From NCBI GenBank assembly GCA_963854835.1, contig OY978525.1, positions 118,061,018 to 118,125,017 of the forward strand: a DNA stretch of 64,000 nucleotides. The letters are read 5' to 3'. Below, in pieces: positions 58,027 through 64,000 of the stretch (within the stretch, counting starts at the first letter, position 1; every line of letters starts with the position of its first letter). The notes beneath the pieces are model-generated. The model searched no databases, was not told the DNA's origin, and saw only the letters and a program-made list of their open reading frames with translations. The stretch comes from Megamerina dolium (Eukaryota; Arthropoda; Insecta; Diptera; Megamerinidae). A program made the position numbers and the translations under genes.

Positions 58027-59205
58027 GTAAAAAGATATCAATTATTTTCCAATAGATAGCTTTAGTAATCTGTATCTCGTGTTGTATAAGTGGTATCGGG
58101 TTACGCTAGATAGCGTTAGAAAGATAAAATTTCGTGCTAAATAAACTTCTCATGCAATTTTGTGATTGCTTGACTCAGAATTGTTTGAACACGCATCAAA
58201 GATGGACACAAGTAAATAGAAAATACGACATATTTTACATATTTTCTTCGATATAGGAGAAAACGCAAGCCAGACGGCTGGAAATGTGATTAGTGTTTAT
58301 GGTCCTGATACTGTAAGAGCTAATCACGTGCAATTTTGGTTTCATCGGTTTCGTTACGGTAATTTTGATGTCAAAGATGCAAGGCCAATTGTCCAAAATA
58401 TCGATAAAATAATAGAAATCGTCAAGTCTGACCGAGTCATGTAAGCACTGTTTCTATTGTCCAAGAGCTAAACATTTGGAACCATTTAAATAAGACAGGA
58501 TACAAAAAGAAGCTCGATGTATGGGTGCCTCATGGACCGAATTTTCATCTGAATCGCAACAAAATCGATTCATTTCTGAAGCGGGTGGTTACTGGCGATG
58601 AAAAGTGGGTCACTTACGACAAAGTCAAGCGAAAACGGTCGTGGGTGAATCGCGATGAGCCGGCGCAAACGGTGGCCAAGCCAGGATTGACGGTTAGGAA
58701 GGTTTTGCTATGTGTTTGCTGGGATTAGCAGGGAATCATCTATTATAAGCTGCTCCACTACGGCCAAACTCTTAATTCGAACCTATACTGTCAACAATTG
58801 GACCGTCTGAAGGAAGCAATCGCCCAGAAGTGGCCAGCTTTGGCCAATAGGAGAGGAATTGTGCTCCATCAGGACAACGCCAGACCACACACACATCGAT
58901 AGTGACTCGCCAGAAGCTCTGGAAGCTTGGTTGGGAGGTTCTTATGCATCCACCTTATAGTCTGGACCTGGCATCAAGTGATTACTAAGTTTTCGTGTCT
59001 ATGGCGGATCATTTTGCTGCTGAAAAATTCACCTCAAGAGAAGCTTGTGTTAATCGACTGTCCTAGTATTTTCCAATAGGGACAAGGGTTTCTATGAGAG
59101 TGGCATTATGAAATTACCTTCAAAATGGCAACAAGTTATCGAGCGGTGCATATTTGACCTAAATCGGATCATTCTAATTATGCTATATAGTGGATTTCTT
59201 TTTAC
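58027..59205 (+). mobile_element. Mariner, cecropia/Hsmar1-like family, copy 3, with dead transposase
   Basis: Left end GTAAAAAGATATCAATTATT and right end GGATTTCTTTTTAC followed by TA. Length 1179 bp. The transposase start ATG 58202 is followed by an early TAG (MDTSK*). The middle reads LNRNKIDSFLKRVVTGDEKW (first Asp), SWVNRDEPAQTVAKPGLTVR, a stop at 58726, then LHQDNARPHT (second Asp) with a frameshift after it, and ASSDY (third Asp). C-terminal YESGIMKLPSKWQQVIER remains. Confidence 0.92.
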
Positions 59206-59207
59206 TA

Positions 59208-62189
<2,982 letters not shown>

Positions 62190-62590
62190 GCTAGATTTAT
62201 ATTTATGAACAAATTATAAAAGAATGCATAAAAAAAGTTGCATATTTCAAGGGGACATATATTTTTTTGTGAATTCTGTCGACTACGTTCTTTGTATGAA
62301 AAATTTATCTGAGAATACCCTTAATGAAATTCTTGGGTGAATAATTTTCTAAAACATTTTAACCCTCTAGTGACCTTCTAAATGCCATTTTATTCAGACT
62401 ATCTTAATAAGGGGTCAAAATGACCCTTTAGTGATAGAGATAACGGGTTAAAATGTTCTAAAAAATTAATCCTCGTAAAATTTTATAATATGTATCCAAA
62501 TAACATATTTCGCTCCGAAATGCATTTTAACCATTTTTTGCTACTTATTCTAAAAGCAGTCAGTCAAAAAATTGCAAATTGCAAATACGG
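62190..62590 (+). mobile_element. Possible piggyBac-like relic, copy 2 (deleted)
   Basis: Parallels 46450-46870: GAACAAATTATAAAAGAATG, AAAAAGTTGCATATTTCAAG, GAGAATACCC, then the TTAA-containing foldback with GGGTCAAAATGACCC (62412-62426), and ATATGTATCCAAA. Copy 1 has about 700 bp between the CGAAAAGAGCTGGA stretch and GAACAAATT; here CAAAAAGAGCTAGA is joined almost directly to GAACAAATT, so this copy is an internal deletion. Confidence 0.5.
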
Positions 62591-63707
62591 TCATAAAAAA
62601 TTTTTTTTTTGGCATGTGTTACTATGCTCATGCCAACTTTTGTGCTTTTCGCTCTGAGTTGGAATCAATCCGTCCCCAGACAGTGACCATGAAATTTTCT
62701 CATAGTGTAAGTGATAGAAGAACAAAAAAATTCGAGAATTTAAATTAAATACGAAAGGATTAAATTTAAAATGAATATAAAATTGTAAGAACATAAATTT
62801 TGTGCATTACAAATACATTATAATATATTGCAAATTAAGACTGTATCAATTTCTTGGGACATCTTTACGCTGTGGTTGTTGTATTGAAGATTTACTGAAT
62901 GACAAATATTTTATTCGGGTTCAAGCTATGTTCAAGGTTAAATAAAAACAAATTGATATCATCTTCAAAATAGAAATTACTATTTTAACGATTTTTTCAA
63001 ACTGACCTGACTAACCCTGTACATATGTATGAACATTTGCACTATCATAGTTGACTCTGCTACGACTTTCTAGATTGAATTTTTTTTTCCTTTTTTTTTG
63101 ACACAGTTTTATGCCACATACCATATTTTGAATGAAAGAAACTCCCACAAAAAAAAAAAACAACAACAACGACAGTGGTAACACTCAACATGCATATATG
63201 TATGTTGGCACTCATACTGCATCATTGACTGGAGTCTGTATATGACATGTTTTATATATATGTACATACGTATATAATTTATGATGTAGTGTGTTCGTGA
63301 ATAGTATGAGTTTATGATTGTGTACATTTGTGGAATTTTATAAATTTCATAATTTTTGTTTATTTTCGCTTAAATGCTAAGATTAAAATTTTGATTCGTG
63401 TAAATAAAAGAGAAATAATTGCTTTTTGTGGGAAATGCAAGTTCTATGTAGATTGTTGTGGTTACCCACAAAAGCAAATAAATATGATAATTATAAAATA
63501 ATTATTTTAGAAAAAGATCATAAATAAATTTTTTCTTTTTTTTTGCATCATTTTGAATTTATAAATATAATAAAAAAAAAAGAAATTTAGTCGGTTTTAA
63601 GAAAATTTTAGTTTTTAATAAATATTGAACACAACAACAATGTAACACTAAGCAATTGAATACATTTTTTTTAACAAATGATTACAGCAATAAAGAAAAT
63701 ACATTCT
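62591..63707. other. Intronic AT-rich sequence, no gene seen
   Basis: Poly-A/T tracts and a CAACAACAACGACAGTGG stretch near 63160. No coding segment recognised. Confidence 0.65.
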
Positions 63708-63708
63708 G

Positions 63709-64000
63709 TCAAATAAGTACCCGGAAATTCTCATTTTTAATTTTCCCTCTGAGAATATTTCAAAAAATTTTTTTTCCCAGTTTGGCACAACTGTCAGCCA
63801 CTATTCTGTGAATTTTTATTGCTATGTGTCATTTAGTTTGGTTACGGCGTCATTAGGAACAAGTCAACCTTTTGTGTGCGTTGCGATTTTTACTATGAGT
63901 TTGTGTGAAATTTTTTTTCGACATGATTGAATCACCAAATGTTTTTTCCAACATTTCCAACGTTTTGGCACAAGAAATTGAAACACACAAAAATTTCACA
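63709..64000 (+). mobile_element. Possible mariner-type element cut by the window edge
   Basis: TCAAATAAGTACCCGGAAAT near 63709 resembles mariner ends, including GATCAAAAAGTTCCCGGAAT at 42083. A leader of about 190 bp, the usual distance, precedes ATG codons near 63895 and 63923. The short peptide visible before the edge (MIESPNVFSNISNVLAQEIE) is not enough to name a transposase. Confidence 0.4.

Overview
This window is AT-rich eukaryotic DNA that lies almost entirely inside one gene. Three coding exons on the minus strand (24236-24425, 23560-23697, 3773-4006) encode consecutive parts of an insect serotonin receptor of the 5-HT1 type. In order they give the residues after the DRY arginine plus TM4 and extracellular loop 2, then TM5, then part of intracellular loop 3. 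They join in one frame with canonical GT/AG borders and resemble Drosophila 5-HT1A as I remember it (no alignment was run). Everything else is intron: at least 39.6 kb upstream (24426-64000), 538 bp between the first two exons, 19.6 kb between TM5 and the loop-3 exon, and the first 3.8 kb of the next intron. The exons for the N-terminus, TM1-3 and TM6-7 are not here. The host is a higher fly. The receptor sequence and DD41D mariners of the kind first described from Ceratitis rosa suggest a tephritid fruit fly, but that is inference.

The introns are crowded with transposable elements. Mariner-type DNA transposons dominate. They include five copies of an irritans-like family (17.3, 21.7, 24.9, 32.7 and 37.4 kb), three copies of a cecropia/Hsmar1-like family (9.0, 54.6 and 58.0 kb), and two DD41D elements (19.8 kb relic; 39.3 kb copy broken by a single internal stop and a short deletion). 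There are also two further DD34D-type relics (29.4 and 36.4 kb), an internally deleted 420-bp element with about 100-bp inverted ends (42.1 kb), and a possible element cut by the window edge (63.7 kb). Non-LTR retrotransposon remnants are at 12.1-13.3, 16.5-17.2, 42.5-43.7 and 49.5-52.0 kb. A tRNA-derived SINE family has four members (2.6, 20.2, 51.2 and 54.7 kb); three sit inside other elements and one has a clean 15-bp target duplication. Two repeats of about 1.6 kb with TATACCCTGCA ends lie in opposite orientation at 4.7 and 27.5 kb, the first inside a 179-bp satellite array. Two piggyBac-like relics (45.6 and 62.2 kb) share a TTAA-containing foldback. No complete host gene, functional RNA gene, CRISPR array or operon is present.

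The most interesting arrangement is around the TM4 and TM5 exons. Two oppositely oriented irritans-like mariners bracket this exon pair, 510 bp upstream and 667 bp downstream of it in the transcript direction, and the inverted 1.6-kb repeats bracket it again further out. In the receptor pre-mRNA these sequences could pair. That would favour a two-exon circular RNA of 328 nt, or joint skipping of both exons, which would shift the frame. This is a hypothesis that RNA data can test directly.
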